Source: CAVRCA01 sp963719345
GTDB taxonomy: Bacteria > Pseudomonadota > Alphaproteobacteria > Acetobacterales > Acetobacteraceae
Length of the DNA: 64,000 nt
Direction of reading: 5' to 3'
Assembly: GCA_963719345.1 (NCBI GenBank)
Contig: CAVRCA010000001.1
Coordinates: forward strand, 1,054,001-1,118,000
Positions 45,959-55,789 of the stretch are shown here, piece by piece (the stretch's first letter is position 1; each line of letters begins with the position of its first letter). A model generated the notes under the pieces. The model worked only from the letters and a program-made list of their open reading frames with translations. It was not told where the DNA came from and searched no databases. A program made the position numbers and the translations under genes.

Positions 45959-47302
45959 ACCCGCCGCCCTCCGACCCTCCGAGCGGAGCGCCGCCGATCC
46001 CGCCGAACGTGCCGCCGCAGCCAGAGGCGCTGGCGCTCCGCGCCAAGCCGCGGCCGGTTACGCGTCTGTCGCGCCGCGCGCTGATCCTGCTCGGGTCGGT
46101 GTCGGCGATAACCGTCGGCGGACTCGCCATCTGGGCGCTTGGGGTCCAGCACGGCGGCGGGACGCCGCCCCAGGAACTCTACTCGACCGACCGCAAGCCG
46201 ATCGCCGAAGGCCTGAACACCTTGCCGCGCGACTACGCCGCCTTGCCCAGGCCCGCGCTCCCGGCCGGTGTGCCGCCGCTCGGCCCGCCGTTGCCGGGCG
46301 ATCTCGGGCGGCCATTCCTGCGCGCCGCAACAGGAGCAGCGGCGCGCCTGTCGCGCGCCCAGCTGCGCCTGCGGGCCCGACCGCGGAGGAGCAGGCCGCT
46401 GCCGCCGAACGCGAGCGGTTGCGCCAGGAGGCGGAGGCGGCACGCGCGCGGCGCGCTGTTCGTGCAGGTGCGCCAGCGGGCGAGCGACCAGCCCGCAGCC
46501 AGCGAACCGGCCGTCGCCGATCGCCGCGACGCCGGCCAGCCCATTCGCGCCGCTGCCCGGCTCGGCCGAAAGTGCGCGCCCCGACGAGGTCGCGACCCAG
46601 AACGGGCAGGATAAGAAGCGCCTTTCTGAACGCCGCGACCGACACCAAGATCTACGCCTAGCGGCGAGCTGCAGACGCCCGCCTCGCCGTTCCAGGTCAT
46701 GGCCGGCACGATCATCCCGGCCGCCATGGTAACGGGGCTCAACTCCGACCTGCCCGGTCAAGCGATCGCGACCGTCACCGAGCCGGTCTACGACACCGTG
46801 ATCAGGCAAGCACTCTGCTGATCCCGCAAGGGTCGCGCCTGCTCGGGACTTATGACGCCCAAGTCGCCTACGGGCAGAGCCACGTGCTGCTGGTGTGGAC
46901 GCGGCTCATCATGCCCGACGGATCCTCGATCGTGCTCGACCGGCTTCCCGGCGCGGACACCCAAGGGCTTCGCCGGGCTCGAGGGCGAGACCGACAATCA
47001 TTGGGGCAAGCTCCTTGCCGGCGCGGCGCTCTCGACGCTGCTCGGAGTCGGCGCCGAACTTGGCTCGCAGAACAGCGGGCTCGGCGGCACGGGCCAGCAA
47101 ACGGTCGTGGTCGCCACTTCGCGCAGCGCCGAGGACAGCGTCAACCAGGTCGGCCAGCAGACTCACGCGGCGTAATCTCAACGTCCAGCCGACTCTGACG
47201 GTGCGGCCCGGGTTCCCGGTGCGGGTGATCGTCAACAAGGATCTCGTGCTGCGGCCCTACGCAGGCGCAGGCACGGTTCGAGCCGCGGGAGTAGCGCCGT
47301 GA
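45955..47302 (+). pseudogene. trbI: Conjugal transfer protein TrbI (VirB10), frameshifted
   Basis: A proline-rich N-terminus (NPPPSDPPSGAPPIPPNVPP) and a membrane anchor (LSRRALILLGSVSAITVGGL) are followed by a linker, then the VirB10 barrel: SPFQVMAGTIIPAAMVTGLN, SDLPGQAIATVTEPVYDT, LIPQGSRLLGTYDAQVAYGQ, LIMPDGSSIVLD, LLGVGAELG, LNVQPTLTVRPGFPVRVIVN. Breaks lie near 46320, 46610, 46800, 46960 and 47170. The energy-sensing channel subunit links inner and outer membranes. ATG overlaps the trbG stop; the TGA overlaps the DUF2274 start. Confidence 0.75.
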
Positions 47303-47504
47303 CAGAGAAGCTCAGGCTGGGGCCGCTGCCGCGGTCGGAGGTGACCCGGTTGACGGTGGTGCTGCCGGCTCCAGTCAAGATCGATCTTGACCGCTATGCC
47401 GAACTGTTCGGTGCGGCTTACGGCGAGGCGGTCGACGCCGCCGCGCTCGTGCCACACATGCTGGCCGCCTTCATGGACCGTGATCGTGGGTTCCGGAGGG
47501 CGCG
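47299..47504 (+). pseudogene. DUF2274 protein, truncated at the C-terminus
   Basis: About 68 residues of MTEKLRLGPLPRSEVTRLTV, PAPVKIDLDRYAELFGAAYG, VPHMLAAFMDRDRGFRRAR, the DUF2274 family that regularly follows trbI in Tn4371-like conjugative elements. At about 47500 the sequence meets the end of a minus-strand LysR-like gene, so it marks the right edge of the recognisable transfer genes. Start is a GTG at 47299. Confidence 0.55.
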
Positions 47505-48448
47505 TCAGGCAATCGTGGCTCGGTCCGGCAGAGGCGCTCGGTCACCATCAACGAGGGCCGCAACTTCAAGAATCAGTGAAACCGACGGCGAGTCCTTCGA
47601 GTTCGAGTAAAGCATCCAGGTCACGAGCTCAGCATCGGGAGCAGTCAGGGGAACAACGGCGACCGGCGTGGCGCCGTTCACAAAAGAGGCTGGACAGAGC
47701 GCCAGCGCCCGGCCCGTCGCTGCGAAGCTGACCGCGGTGTTCCAGTGATGCACTGTCACGCGGTTATCGATGCCAACACGATGGCACAGAAACAATTCCT
47801 CGATCTGCGACAGGTAGCCCGGACAGATGGTAGGGCGAGGTAAGGCGAGCCGCTCGACGCCGATCTCCATGCCATTTTCCACATTCCGCAGCGCCCGCAG
47901 CGAGTAGCCCACCACCAATTCATCTTCGTCGACGATCTCGGCCGCGAACCGAACGGGAAAGTTGGAAGGCCAGACCACCGGCAGCTCGGCAGCGGGATCA
48001 ATCGTCCGATAGAAGATACGCCATGGCAGGTCGGTCTCGCCGATCGGCTCGATAACCTCGATGCCGTCGGAACCGGGGGTGTTGAGATAATGCTCAGGAT
48101 GCCCGGCCCGCATCGCTGCCGACCTGCGCTCGGAAACGACCTGCGCGTACCAGTCGCGGAATAGCTCAGCGCCCGGACCAGGCAGAGCCAGTGTAACCTC
48201 GGCCGAGCGCCATTTCCCGGCCGAAACGCTGACCCAATCGCGAACGTGCGCGGTCATGTAAGCTGTGTCGGCGGCGAGCAGACGTCGCATCGCGTCGTCG
48301 CCGATCCGAGCCTTGAGATAAGCCAGCGCGCGACGGGCCCGTGTCAGCTCGTGGCTTCGAATGTCCTGCTGGTAAGCCGCGCGCCGTCGGCGATCGCGAT
48401 CGTTGTAAACGTTCGATCGTCCGGAACGACCGTGAGTGAGACGGCCAT
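47505..48448 (-). pseudogene. Chimera of an unassigned protein and a LysR effector-domain tail
   Basis: The first 195 or so residues (LTVVPDDRTFTTIAIADGAR, then after a frame break RARRALAYLKARIGDDAMRR, GTPGSDGIEVIEPIGETDLP-type text, LPWRIFYRTIDPAAELPVVW) do not match a family I can name. From about residue 200 the frame continues as a LysR effector domain (YLSQIEELFLCHRVGIDNRV, AATGRALALCPASFV). The join near 47880 is in frame. The start ATG at 48448 overlaps the stop of the upstream hydrolase gene. Confidence 0.45.
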
Positions 48449-49311
48449 CACGCGGATTCGCCAAAGAAGGCGAGCAAATGCTCGGTCAAAGCCTCGGGCT
48501 GCTCCTCGGCAAGGTAGTGTCCGCAATCGGCGATCATCGCATGGCGGTGATCGGCAGCGAGCGGCGCGATCTCGTCTGCCAGATCCGCGCCAAAACTCGC
48601 AGTGCCGCCGATGCTCAGCACCGGCACTTCCAGCTTGCGCTTGGCGTGTTCCCGGTTGCGTTCGGCGTCCAACGTGTGCTCGCGGAAGTAGGCGATGCCG
48701 GCGTGCAGCGCACCCGGCTGCGCCAGGCAGGTCGCGTACTCGTCCAAGCCATCCTCGATCGCGGCCGGATCGAACGCCTGCTGACGCATGAAATGGCCGA
48801 TGAACATCCGCTCGCGGCCTACGATCAGCGCCTCAGCCAGGGAATTGGGCGCGTCGAACAGGGCCAGGTGGTACATGCGCGGGTATTTGATCGCGTCGTA
48901 CAGCTTCTCGAGCCCCAGGCCAGGGATCGCCGCCTCCATCAGCACGACGCGCTCCACCTCGTCCCGGTAGGTGGCAGCGTAGGCGTAGCCGGCCATCATG
49001 CCGACGTCGTGCGCGACGAGCTTGATGCGATCGAAGCCGAGCTGGCGGACGAGGCCGTGAACGTCGGCGGCGACGCTCTGCTTGTCATAGCCGTGGTCCG
49101 GCCGGTCGGAGGCGCCGCAGCCGCGCAAATCCGGGGCGATTACCGTATAGCGCTCGGCCAGCTTGGGCATCACATGGCGCCAGGCGAAGGAGGTTTCCGG
49201 AAAGCCGTGCAGCAGCACGACAGGGTCGCCCTGGCCCATGCGTCGGTAGTAGATCCTGACGCCATCGATTTCGGCGCGGTGATATTTGTCGAAACGGTCT
49301 TGTCCTGACAT
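48448..49311 (-). CDS. Alpha/beta hydrolase (epoxide hydrolase/haloacid dehalogenase-like)
   Basis: 287 residues, intact. HGFPET at 35-40 supplies the oxyanion hole; VIAPDLRGCGASDRPDHGYD; nucleophile Asp102 in LVAHDVGMMAGYAYA (in place of the usual HDWGG); a C-terminal ADCGHYLAEEQPEALTEHL carries the catalytic His. The arrangement fits epoxide hydrolases and fluoroacetate-type dehalogenases. It follows the pao-like genes on the same strand (111 bases) and is coupled to the next gene. Confidence 0.85.
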   Translation of the reverse strand: MSGQDRFDKYHRAEIDGVRIYYRRMGQGDPVVLLHGFPETSFAWRHVMPKLAERYTVIAPDLRGCGASDRPDHGYDKQSVAADVHGLVRQLGFDRIKLVAHDVGMMAGYAYAATYRDEVERVVLMEAAIPGLGLEKLYDAIKYPRMYHLALFDAPNSLAEALIVGRERMFIGHFMRQQAFDPAAIEDGLDEYATCLAQPGALHAGIAYFREHTLDAERNREHAKRKLEVPVLSIGGTASFGADLADEIAPLAADHRHAMIADCGHYLAEEQPEALTEHLLAFFGESA

Positions 49312-49423
49312 GCCTGTCCTCGAAAATCAGAGTTAAAAGCGTGGATTGCACGGGCGGGCCGCTGACGAGCTTCGCGTTGTTTGCGGTCGAAGCCCGAGTC
49401 TTGATCCGACGAGCGGCACCCGC

Positions 49424-49912
49424 TCAGATCATCGCATGCACCTCTTCGATCGCCGCGATGATGTTTGGATGGGCGGCGCAGCGGCATAGGTTTCCGCTCA
49501 TGTATTCTTGGATTTTCCTGCGCGTGCCCGCGTGGCCCTCTTGTACGCAGGCGATCGCCGACATGATCTGGCCGGGCGTGCAGTAGCCGCAGTGAAAGGC
49601 GTCGTGATCGATAAAGGCCTGCTGCATGGGATGAAGCGTGCCGTCCGGTCCGGCGAGGCTTTCGATGGTCGTCACTTCTTGTCCACCAAGGCTCTCCACC
49701 AGTAAGAGACAGGACAGCACGCGCTCGCCGTCGAGGTGGACGGTGCAGGCGCCGCACTGGCCGTGGTCGCAGCCCTTCTTTGTGCCGGTCAGCCCGATCT
49801 GCTCGCGCAAGGCGTCGAGCAAGGTGGTGCGCGGGTCGGGGCGGAGCCGGTGCTCCTCGCCGTTGACCTTCAGCGTGAGGGTGGGGAGCGTAAGGGGGTC
49901 TGCTTCATCCAT
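49424..49912 (-). CDS. 2Fe-2S subunit of an aldehyde-oxidising molybdenum hydroxylase
   Basis: 162 residues. A plant-type ferredoxin domain (LTLKVNGEEHRLRPDPRTTL, KKGCDHGQCGACTVHLDGER) holds the first 2Fe-2S cluster; a four-helix domain with HCGYCTPGQIMSAIACVQEG and GNLCRCAAHPNIIAAIEEV holds the second. This is the small subunit of xanthine-oxidase-family aldehyde dehydrogenases (PaoA/YagT type). No Tat signal is visible here, so it may act in the cytoplasm. It follows a Mo-subunit remnant with an 8-base overlap. Confidence 0.85.
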   Translation of the reverse strand: MDEADPLTLPTLTLKVNGEEHRLRPDPRTTLLDALREQIGLTGTKKGCDHGQCGACTVHLDGERVLSCLLLVESLGGQEVTTIESLAGPDGTLHPMQQAFIDHDAFHCGYCTPGQIMSAIACVQEGHAGTRRKIQEYMSGNLCRCAAHPNIIAAIEEVHAMI

Positions 49913-50304
49913 GACGGTGCGCCTTGATCAGCTTGTCGGGGGTGTAGGAAGCGAGCGGAGCCGGCGACCGGTCGCGTCTAAAATCGCGTTGCCAATGGCG
50001 GACGGGACGACATCGGTCCCCATCCCGTGCGCGCCGAGCTCGCCGATGTTCGGATCGGGGATATGCAGCACGCCGATGATGATCTCCGGCGCGTCGGCGC
50101 AGGCGGGGCGTGGTAGTCGGCAAGATTGCGCACGACAGGCAGGCCGTTGACGGGATCGTACAGTGTCTCTTCTGTGAGCGCCGCGTCGAGCCCGAAGAGC
50201 TTCCCGCCCATCAGCTGCGAGCGCGGCAAACACGCTGCCGCGACCGCCATCCAGGTGTCGAAGGTCCCGCGGACGAGGGCGCAATTGCCGTCGGCGGAGG
50301 TCAT
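49905..50304 (-). pseudogene. Second molybdopterin-binding subunit, remnant of the C-terminus
   Basis: An ATG at 50304 overlaps the stop of the FAD-subunit gene, then after about 30 residues of unclear origin RSQLMGGKLFGLDAALTEET, LYDPVNGLPVVRNLADYHAP and, after a frame break near 50105, GVLHIPDPNIGELGAHGMGT-type text with ATGRRLRSLP at the end. This parallels the end of the full subunit at 51371 (RGAMVAGLGGALTEEGYFDP, GNALFNATGKRLRSLPLTPD). So a second, almost completely deleted paoC-like gene lies between the FAD and 2Fe-2S genes. Confidence 0.6.
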
Positions 50305-51374
50305 GCGGGCTCATGCACGCCAGCGATGCCTTCGACGCTGGCGGCAAAGGCGGTTCCGGCCGGACCTTGCAGCGGCTCTAGGCCCGTCGTTTCGGCCAGG
50401 CCGCGCGCGACCAGCACGCGGGCGAGTTCGGGCTTGTAGCCGTTCATGGAATAGGCGTGCGCGCCCTCCAGCGCGGCCGCGGCGGCGCGGCGGAACAGCT
50501 CCTCGCTGGGCCGCTCGCCCTGGATCATCGCCTCGACGGCGGGTAGCCGCCAGGGCTTGTGCGCGACGCTGCCCAGCGCGATCCGGGCCTTCGCGATCCG
50601 GTCGCCGTCCATTTCCACCTCTGTCGCGCAGGACACGAGCGCATAGGCGTAGGAGGCGCGGTCACGCACCTTGAGGTAATGCGATCGGCCGCCGAACGCG
50701 GGCAGCTCGATGGCGACGATCAGATCGTCGGACTCAAGGGTCGTGTCACGCAACGGGTCTTCGCCGGGTAGGCGGTGCAGATCTTCGAACGCGATGCGGC
50801 GCTTTCCCCTACCGCTCTCCACCACGATCACCGCTTCGAGTGCTGCCATCGCCACCGCCATGTCTGAAGGGTGGACGGCGATGCAGGTGCCCGAGGACTT
50901 AGGCCCCTCGTCGGTCTGGCCGAAGATGGCGTGCAGGCGGCTGAACCCGCGCACCGCCGCGCAGCCCGTTCCGGGGTCGCGCTTGTTGCAAGGCTGGGCG
51001 GGATCGCGGAGGTAGGGGCAGCGCGTTCGCTGGAGGAGGTTGCCCGCCATCGACGCCATGTTGCGGATCTGCTGCGACGCGCCGGCATGCAGCGCCTCCG
51101 CAACCGCCGTGTAGCGCTCGCGGATGATGGGGTGATCGGAAGCGACCGAGTTGCGGACGTTGGCTCCGACGCTGAGCCCGCCGCCATCGGTTTCGGTAAT
51201 GCCGTCGAGCCCGATGCGCAGGATGTCGACCAAGGCAGCGGGGCGCTGGACGCCTTCCTTGAGCAGGTCGACCTGGCTCGTGCCGCCGGCGATGAACTGG
51301 GCGTTCTCGGTCAGCCGGACCTGCGCGATCGCGTCGGCGACGTCTCGCGCGCGCTGGTAGCGGAAAGGAATCAT
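50301..51374 (-). CDS. paoB: FAD-binding subunit of aldehyde-oxidising molybdenum hydroxylase (PaoB-like)
   Basis: 357 residues. FAD_binding_5 domain: FRYQRARDVADAIAQVRLTE, FIAGGTSQVDLLKEGVQRPA, ALVDILRIGLDGI; the insertion RTRCPYLRDPAQPCNKRDPG, TGCAAVRG has four Cys as in PaoB/YagS, which binds an extra 4Fe-4S cluster. The C-terminal CO-dehydrogenase-type domain follows (RIALGSVAHKPWRLPAVEAM). It carries electrons from the Mo and 2Fe-2S centres to FAD. ATGA overlap with both neighbours. Confidence 0.85.
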   Translation of the reverse strand: MIPFRYQRARDVADAIAQVRLTENAQFIAGGTSQVDLLKEGVQRPAALVDILRIGLDGITETDGGGLSVGANVRNSVASDHPIIRERYTAVAEALHAGASQQIRNMASMAGNLLQRTRCPYLRDPAQPCNKRDPGTGCAAVRGFSRLHAIFGQTDEGPKSSGTCIAVHPSDMAVAMAALEAVIVVESGRGKRRIAFEDLHRLPGEDPLRDTTLESDDLIVAIELPAFGGRSHYLKVRDRASYAYALVSCATEVEMDGDRIAKARIALGSVAHKPWRLPAVEAMIQGERPSEELFRRAAAAALEGAHAYSMNGYKPELARVLVARGLAETTGLEPLQGPAGTAFAASVEGIAGVHEPA

Positions 51375-53676
51375 CGCAGCGCCTCCACGACGCGATCGGG
51401 GGTGAGCGGCAGGCTTCGCAGGCGCTTGCCGGTGGCGTTGAACAGCGCGTTACCGATCGCGGCGGGCATGTTGTTGGTGCCCATCTCGCCAAACCCGCGC
51501 GCGCCGAGCGCGCCCATCTGCGGGTCGGGGATGTCGAGCGTCTCGACGGTGATCTCGGGCACGTCGGCGCAGGCGGGGATGTGATAGTCGGCCAGGTTTC
51601 GGACGACGGCGCGGCCGTTGTTCGGGTCGAAATAACCCTCTTCGGTCAGCGCGCCGCCTAAGCCCGCGACCATCGCGCCGCGCAGCTGCGAGCAGGCAGT
51701 GCGCGGGTTGATGACGCGGCCGACGTCGTACACGCCCACCCAGCCGCGGTACGCGAATCACCCCCGTGTCGAGGTCGACCCGCACCTCGGCGAATATCGC
51801 GCCGAACGAATGCATCTCATATTGTTTGGTCAACGCCGAAGCCGGGAACTTGCGCTTGGATGCGGGAGTGAACTCACCGGCCGCTTTCAGCCGATCCTTG
51901 CCGGCCCGCTCCAGGATGGCAGTGTACGCTTCGCCAACTCGGGTATCGGCCTTGACCGCGAGCCGCCCATTCGCAGCGACGATGTCGTGGTTGGCCGCAC
52001 CGGACAGCGGACCGTCGTTCGCGCGGCGGGCGAGATCCTTCAGCGTCTCGATCAGCTTGCGCCCGGCGTCCAGCACCGCTGCACCAACACTGGCGGTCGT
52101 GTGCGATCCAGCAGTGATCGGCGAGTCCGGAAAGGTGGAGTCGCCGAGGTCGAACTTGACCGCGTCGATGGGCAGCGCGAGCGCGTCGGCGGCGACTCTG
52201 GCTGAACACCGTGTAAGCGCCGTTCCCGATCTCGTGCGTAGCGCTCGTCACCTCCGCCGTGCCGTCGGCGAACAAGGTCGCCTGCGCCGACGCCTGGTCG
52301 AGCACGGCGGGCAAGGTGCTCGCGGCGATCCCCAGACCGGTCGCCCAGCGCCCGTTGCGCCGCTCGCCCGCGCCGGTCCCAGCCGATCAGCTCGCGACCG
52401 CGCGCGAAGCAGCGGTCCAGATGCTTGGAGGAGAACGAATGCCCGACAGCGGCCCCTTCTTGGCGTCGTTGCGCATCCTGAGTTCAACCGGATCCAAGCT
52501 CAGTTCGTGCGCCAGCTCGTCCATCGCGGTTTCCAGCGCCCAGCCGCCGGCCAGCACGCCGACGCCGCGCATCGGCGAGGGCGTCGGCACGTTGAGGTGC
52601 CGGATCTCCTGCGCGATGGCGAGGTTCGGCACGTCGTACATCATCATCATCATGCCGGTGACCGGTTCGGGATATCCGCTGACCGCCGAGGTCGGCGATA
52701 TCGCGTCGTGGCGCAGCGACGTGAGCTTGCCCTCGCGCGTCGCGCCGATCCGGACGGTCTGGCGCGTCTCGGGCCGGTAGCCGTTCAACTCGAACATCTG
52801 CTGTCGGCTCCACTCGACCTTGAGCGGGCGGCCGATCGCTCGCGCGCAACTCGCGACGAGCAGGACGTTGCCGAACATCCAGGCCTTGGAGCCATAGGAG
52901 CCGCCCAGGAACTTCACGATCAGGTGGATGTCCGCCTCGGCCAAGTCGAGGCAGTGGGCGAGCACGGTATTAGCCGTCTTGATCACCCGCGTCGTGTCGT
53001 AGAGCGTCAGGAAGTCCTTGCCGTCGCGCTTCTCCCAGGCGGCGACGGTCGCCAGCGTCTCGATCGCGCTGTGCGTGTGGATCGGGGTCTCGTACGCGCG
53101 CTCAAGCCGCACCTCGGCATCGTCGAACGCCTTTGCGGGATCGCCAGTCGACAGTTGCAGCGGTTCCATGCCGCAATAGCTATCGGGCCTGGAGCGCCAG
53201 GTGGCTGTGTCGAGATCAAGCTCCGGCGCGTCCTCCTCATAGGCGATGCGGACCTTGGTCGCCGCGTGAATAGCCTGTTCGAAGCTGTCGGCGATCACCA
53301 TCACCACCGCCTGCCCCGCATAGTGGACGCGATCGTCCTGCATCGGCAGCAGCATCTCGATCAGGCCGCCCTCACCCGAAAATTGGATGCCCTGCACCTT
53401 GTCGGGCAGCGGCTTCAGCTTGGGTGCAGTGGCGGACGTGATCACGGCCACCACGCCGGGAAGCGCCTGCGCCTCCGCCGCATCGACCGAGGCGACGCGG
53501 CCGTGCGCGATCGCGCTGCCGATCACCACGCCGTGAACCAGCCCGTCCGGCCGATGCTCCGCGGTGAAGCGCGCGGCGCCGGTGACTTTCAGCCGCCCGT
53601 CGACGCGGGGCAGCGGCTGGCCGACGCTGCGCGGCTCGAACGGAGTGTCGGACTTGCCGAGCAGGCCTTCAAGCAT
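51371..53676 (-). pseudogene. paoC: Molybdopterin-binding large subunit (PaoC-like), frameshifted
   Basis: Family length about 730-770 residues. Start MLEGLLGKSDTPFEPRSVGQ at 53676, then RVDGRLKVTGAARFTAEHRP, GLIEMLLPMQDDRVHYAGQA, FLGGSYGSKAWMFGN (molybdopterin-binding), YDVPNLAIAQEIRHLNVPTP, MRGVGVLAGGWALETAMDEL, then other frames with LFADGTAEVTSATHEIGNGA, YEMHSFGAIFAEVRVDLDTG and VYDVGRVINPRTACSQLRGA. Breaks lie near 52455, 52345, 52200, 52070 and 51755. This subunit holds the cytosine-dinucleotide molybdopterin and oxidises aldehydes. Start and stop overlap neighbours by a few bases. Confidence 0.8.
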
Positions 53677-54070
53677 GTGGTGGCTCCTCTCCGCTGGCCG
53701 GGCCGTCATGGAAGCCGGCCCTGTTCTCCGGCGGCGTCGTCACGGTGAGGTAGACGAACTCGCTGTCGCCGATGTTCTCGACGCCATGCGTCTCGCCGGG
53801 TGGGGTGATGACGACGTCGCCGGGCTGAAGCGGCGCACAGGCGTTGGCAGCGGTCAGCAGCCGCCCGTTCCCATGCTCGACGATCCAAGTCTGTTCGGCA
53901 CGGTCATGGCGGTGACGCGGCGAGACCGCGCCTGGCCGCATGACGACGCGCGTGACCGTGATGCGCGCGCCGGGCGCGTTGCGTGTCGAGACGATCTGCG
54001 CGGATCGCTTGCCCGGACGCTGGAGCATGGCGGCTTCCGCGACCCGGAGGCGGTGGATGGTGGCGGTCAT
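53669..54070 (-). CDS. Cupin domain protein
   Basis: 133 residues, intact. VTRVVMRPGAVSPRHRHDRA with His-x-His, QTWIVEHGNGRLLTAANACA, LQPGDVVITPPGETHGVENI with the final metal His. A single-domain cupin as found in small dioxygenases or binding proteins. Start overlaps the Gfo/Idh gene stop and its stop overlaps paoC, so it is part of the same operon. Confidence 0.8.
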   Translation of the reverse strand: MTATIHRLRVAEAAMLQRPGKRSAQIVSTRNAPGARITVTRVVMRPGAVSPRHRHDRAEQTWIVEHGNGRLLTAANACAPLQPGDVVITPPGETHGVENIGDSEFVYLTVTTPPENRAGFHDGPASGEEPPHA

Positions 54071-55175
54071 GCCGTCGCGCCGTCCTTGCCGGGCCAGCCG
54101 CTCGCCTCCCGGGGCGCCCTTCGTCGGAGGAGGCGAGCAGGTCCTCGATCAGCCGCGTCAGCCGCACCGCATGGTCGAAATCGGGCGAGGTCCGCTTGTC
54201 GCCGACGATGTCGTCGCGAAGACGCGCGTAAACGCCCGCGACGTTCAGCGCCATGTCGGCGAACCCGGCGCGCTCGCCCTCGTCCACCTCCTGCCGCTCG
54301 CCGTTCAGCGCCAGCGCCAGCCGCCCCGATTGGAACCCGCGCACCGCGCCACCGGTCAGCGAAAGGTCGCCCTTGTCGCCCATCACCACCAATTCAAAGG
54401 GTGTCTGCCCCTCCGGGCGACCGCCCATGATCTCCGCGACAAACGTGCCGCCGGCATTGAGCTCGCCCTGAGCGATAATGTGGTCGAAGGTCTCGCGTGT
54501 GATGCTGCGATCCTCGCCTGCGACCGCGACTTGGGGATATTGGCGGGTCGCCAGCGCCGAGGCGTCGGACAGCCCTCCGAGGAGCGCGATCATCAAATCG
54601 ATCGTGCGCGCACCCTGAATGATGACCAGGTTCACGCCCGCTTCCGGCTTTTCGGCGAACACCATGCCCGGCTGACTGACCGCGCCCCACGCGGCGGAGG
54701 TCGAGTAGCAGCGAGCGCCGAGCACCTTGCCGACAGCACCTTGCGCGATGAGTTCGCCCGCGCGCCGCACGGCGGGGTTGGCGCGGGTCTGCAGGCCGAT
54801 CGCCACCTTGACGCCGGCGTCGCGCGCCGCCGCCGCAAGCTTCTGCGCATCGGCCAACGTCGGCGAGAGCGGCCACTCGCAATAAAGGTGCTTGCCGGCC
54901 CGGAGCGCGCCGAGCACGAGGTCGTGATGATCGGGCACCTTTACCGCCACGGTCACGATGTCGATATCTGGATCGTCGAACAACTGCTGCGGATCGGCGT
55001 AGCCGACGTGCGCACCGAATGCCCTTGCCGCCGCATCCGCCTCGTCCTGCTTGCGCACGACCACCGCGCCCAGGTTCAATCCGGCGAGCTTCTGTACGGC
55101 GGGCACATGCGATTCACGCGCCCATCCGGCTTTCGCGCTCGCGCCGATAATTCCGACCTGAAGTGGCCTATTCAT
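54067..55175 (-). pseudogene. Gfo/Idh/MocA family oxidoreductase, frameshift at the C-terminus
   Basis: About 369 residues. LQVGIIGASAKAGWARESHV (NAD fold), the substrate-site Lys region of EWPLSPTLADAQKLAAAARD, VKVAIGLQTRANPAVRRAGE, VVMGDKGDLSLTGGAVRGFQ. The gene is open to LLASSDEG, then one extra or missing base near 54118 displaces the last 16 residues (APREASGWPGKDGATA before the TGA at 54067). Start at 55175 after AGGAGC. Oxidation of a sugar or polyol is the family role. Confidence 0.8.
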
Positions 55176-55604
55176 GGGGTGCTCCTCTGGGATCGATCTC
55201 ATCGGGATCGCGGAAATAAACGTCGTCGCTGACCGGGTGCAGCCACGTCGCCTGCTCACCTTGTGCGTCGGCGGCCTGGATCGAGATGTGCCGAAGAGCT
55301 GATCCGGGGCCGCGCCGTGCCAGTGCCGCTCGCCAGGTGCGAAGGTGACGCTGTCCCCCGGATACAGCGCCTGCACCGGCCCGCCTTCGACCTGGAACCG
55401 GCCGATTCCGACGGTGGCGATCAGCACCTGGCCGAGCGGTGATGATGCCACACCGTACGCGCGCCGGGTTCGAAGGTGACCCGCGTAACATGCAGCGGCT
55501 CGGCCGTCTCACCGATCGCCATCGGCTGCTGCCAGGCGACGCCGGTGAAGCTCTTGCCGACGACCTTGCGCCGTCCTCTGCTCCGCAGCGCGGTTCAGCT
55601 TCAC
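55168..55604 (-). pseudogene. Cupin domain protein, frameshifted
   Basis: About 145 residues in three frames. The GTG at 55604 follows a perfect AAGGAGG site and begins VKLNRAAEQR; then KVVGKSFTGVAWQQPMAIGE, LHVTRVTFEPGARTVWHHHP, LGQVLIATVGIGRFQVEGGP, YPGDSVTFAPGERHWHGAAP and WLHPVSDDVYFRDPDEIDPR. Metal ligands (HHH, Glu and His) are visible. Breaks lie near 55555, 55440 and 55295. First gene of the operon opposite LysR. Confidence 0.7.
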
Positions 55605-55726
55605 GCGAGGTCCTCCTTAGTCCCAGCTACGAACTCCTGCCCGGGACCGCCCTAAGCGCCGGCAGATGCGCTATCGGCAACCCAGCTCGCGCACGTGCGC
55701 TTAAGTTCAGCCATAAACCCCAACTT

Positions 55727-55746
55727 ATTATATCTCTCTGCAGAGA
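55727..55746 (-). promoter_or_regulatory. -10 element and LysR-type palindrome between cupin operon and LysR
   Basis: On the minus strand TATAAT lies at 55732-55727, pointing to the cupin/pao operon, about 120 bases upstream of the GTG at 55604. A perfect 12-bp palindrome TCTCTGCAGAGA sits at 55735-55746, overlapping the -35 side, as expected for a LysR-controlled divergent promoter. No good -35 hexamer is seen. Confidence 0.4.
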
Positions 55747-55789
55747 CAATCAGCTAAGATGGCACGATACCTGAAACCAAAAATCGCTA

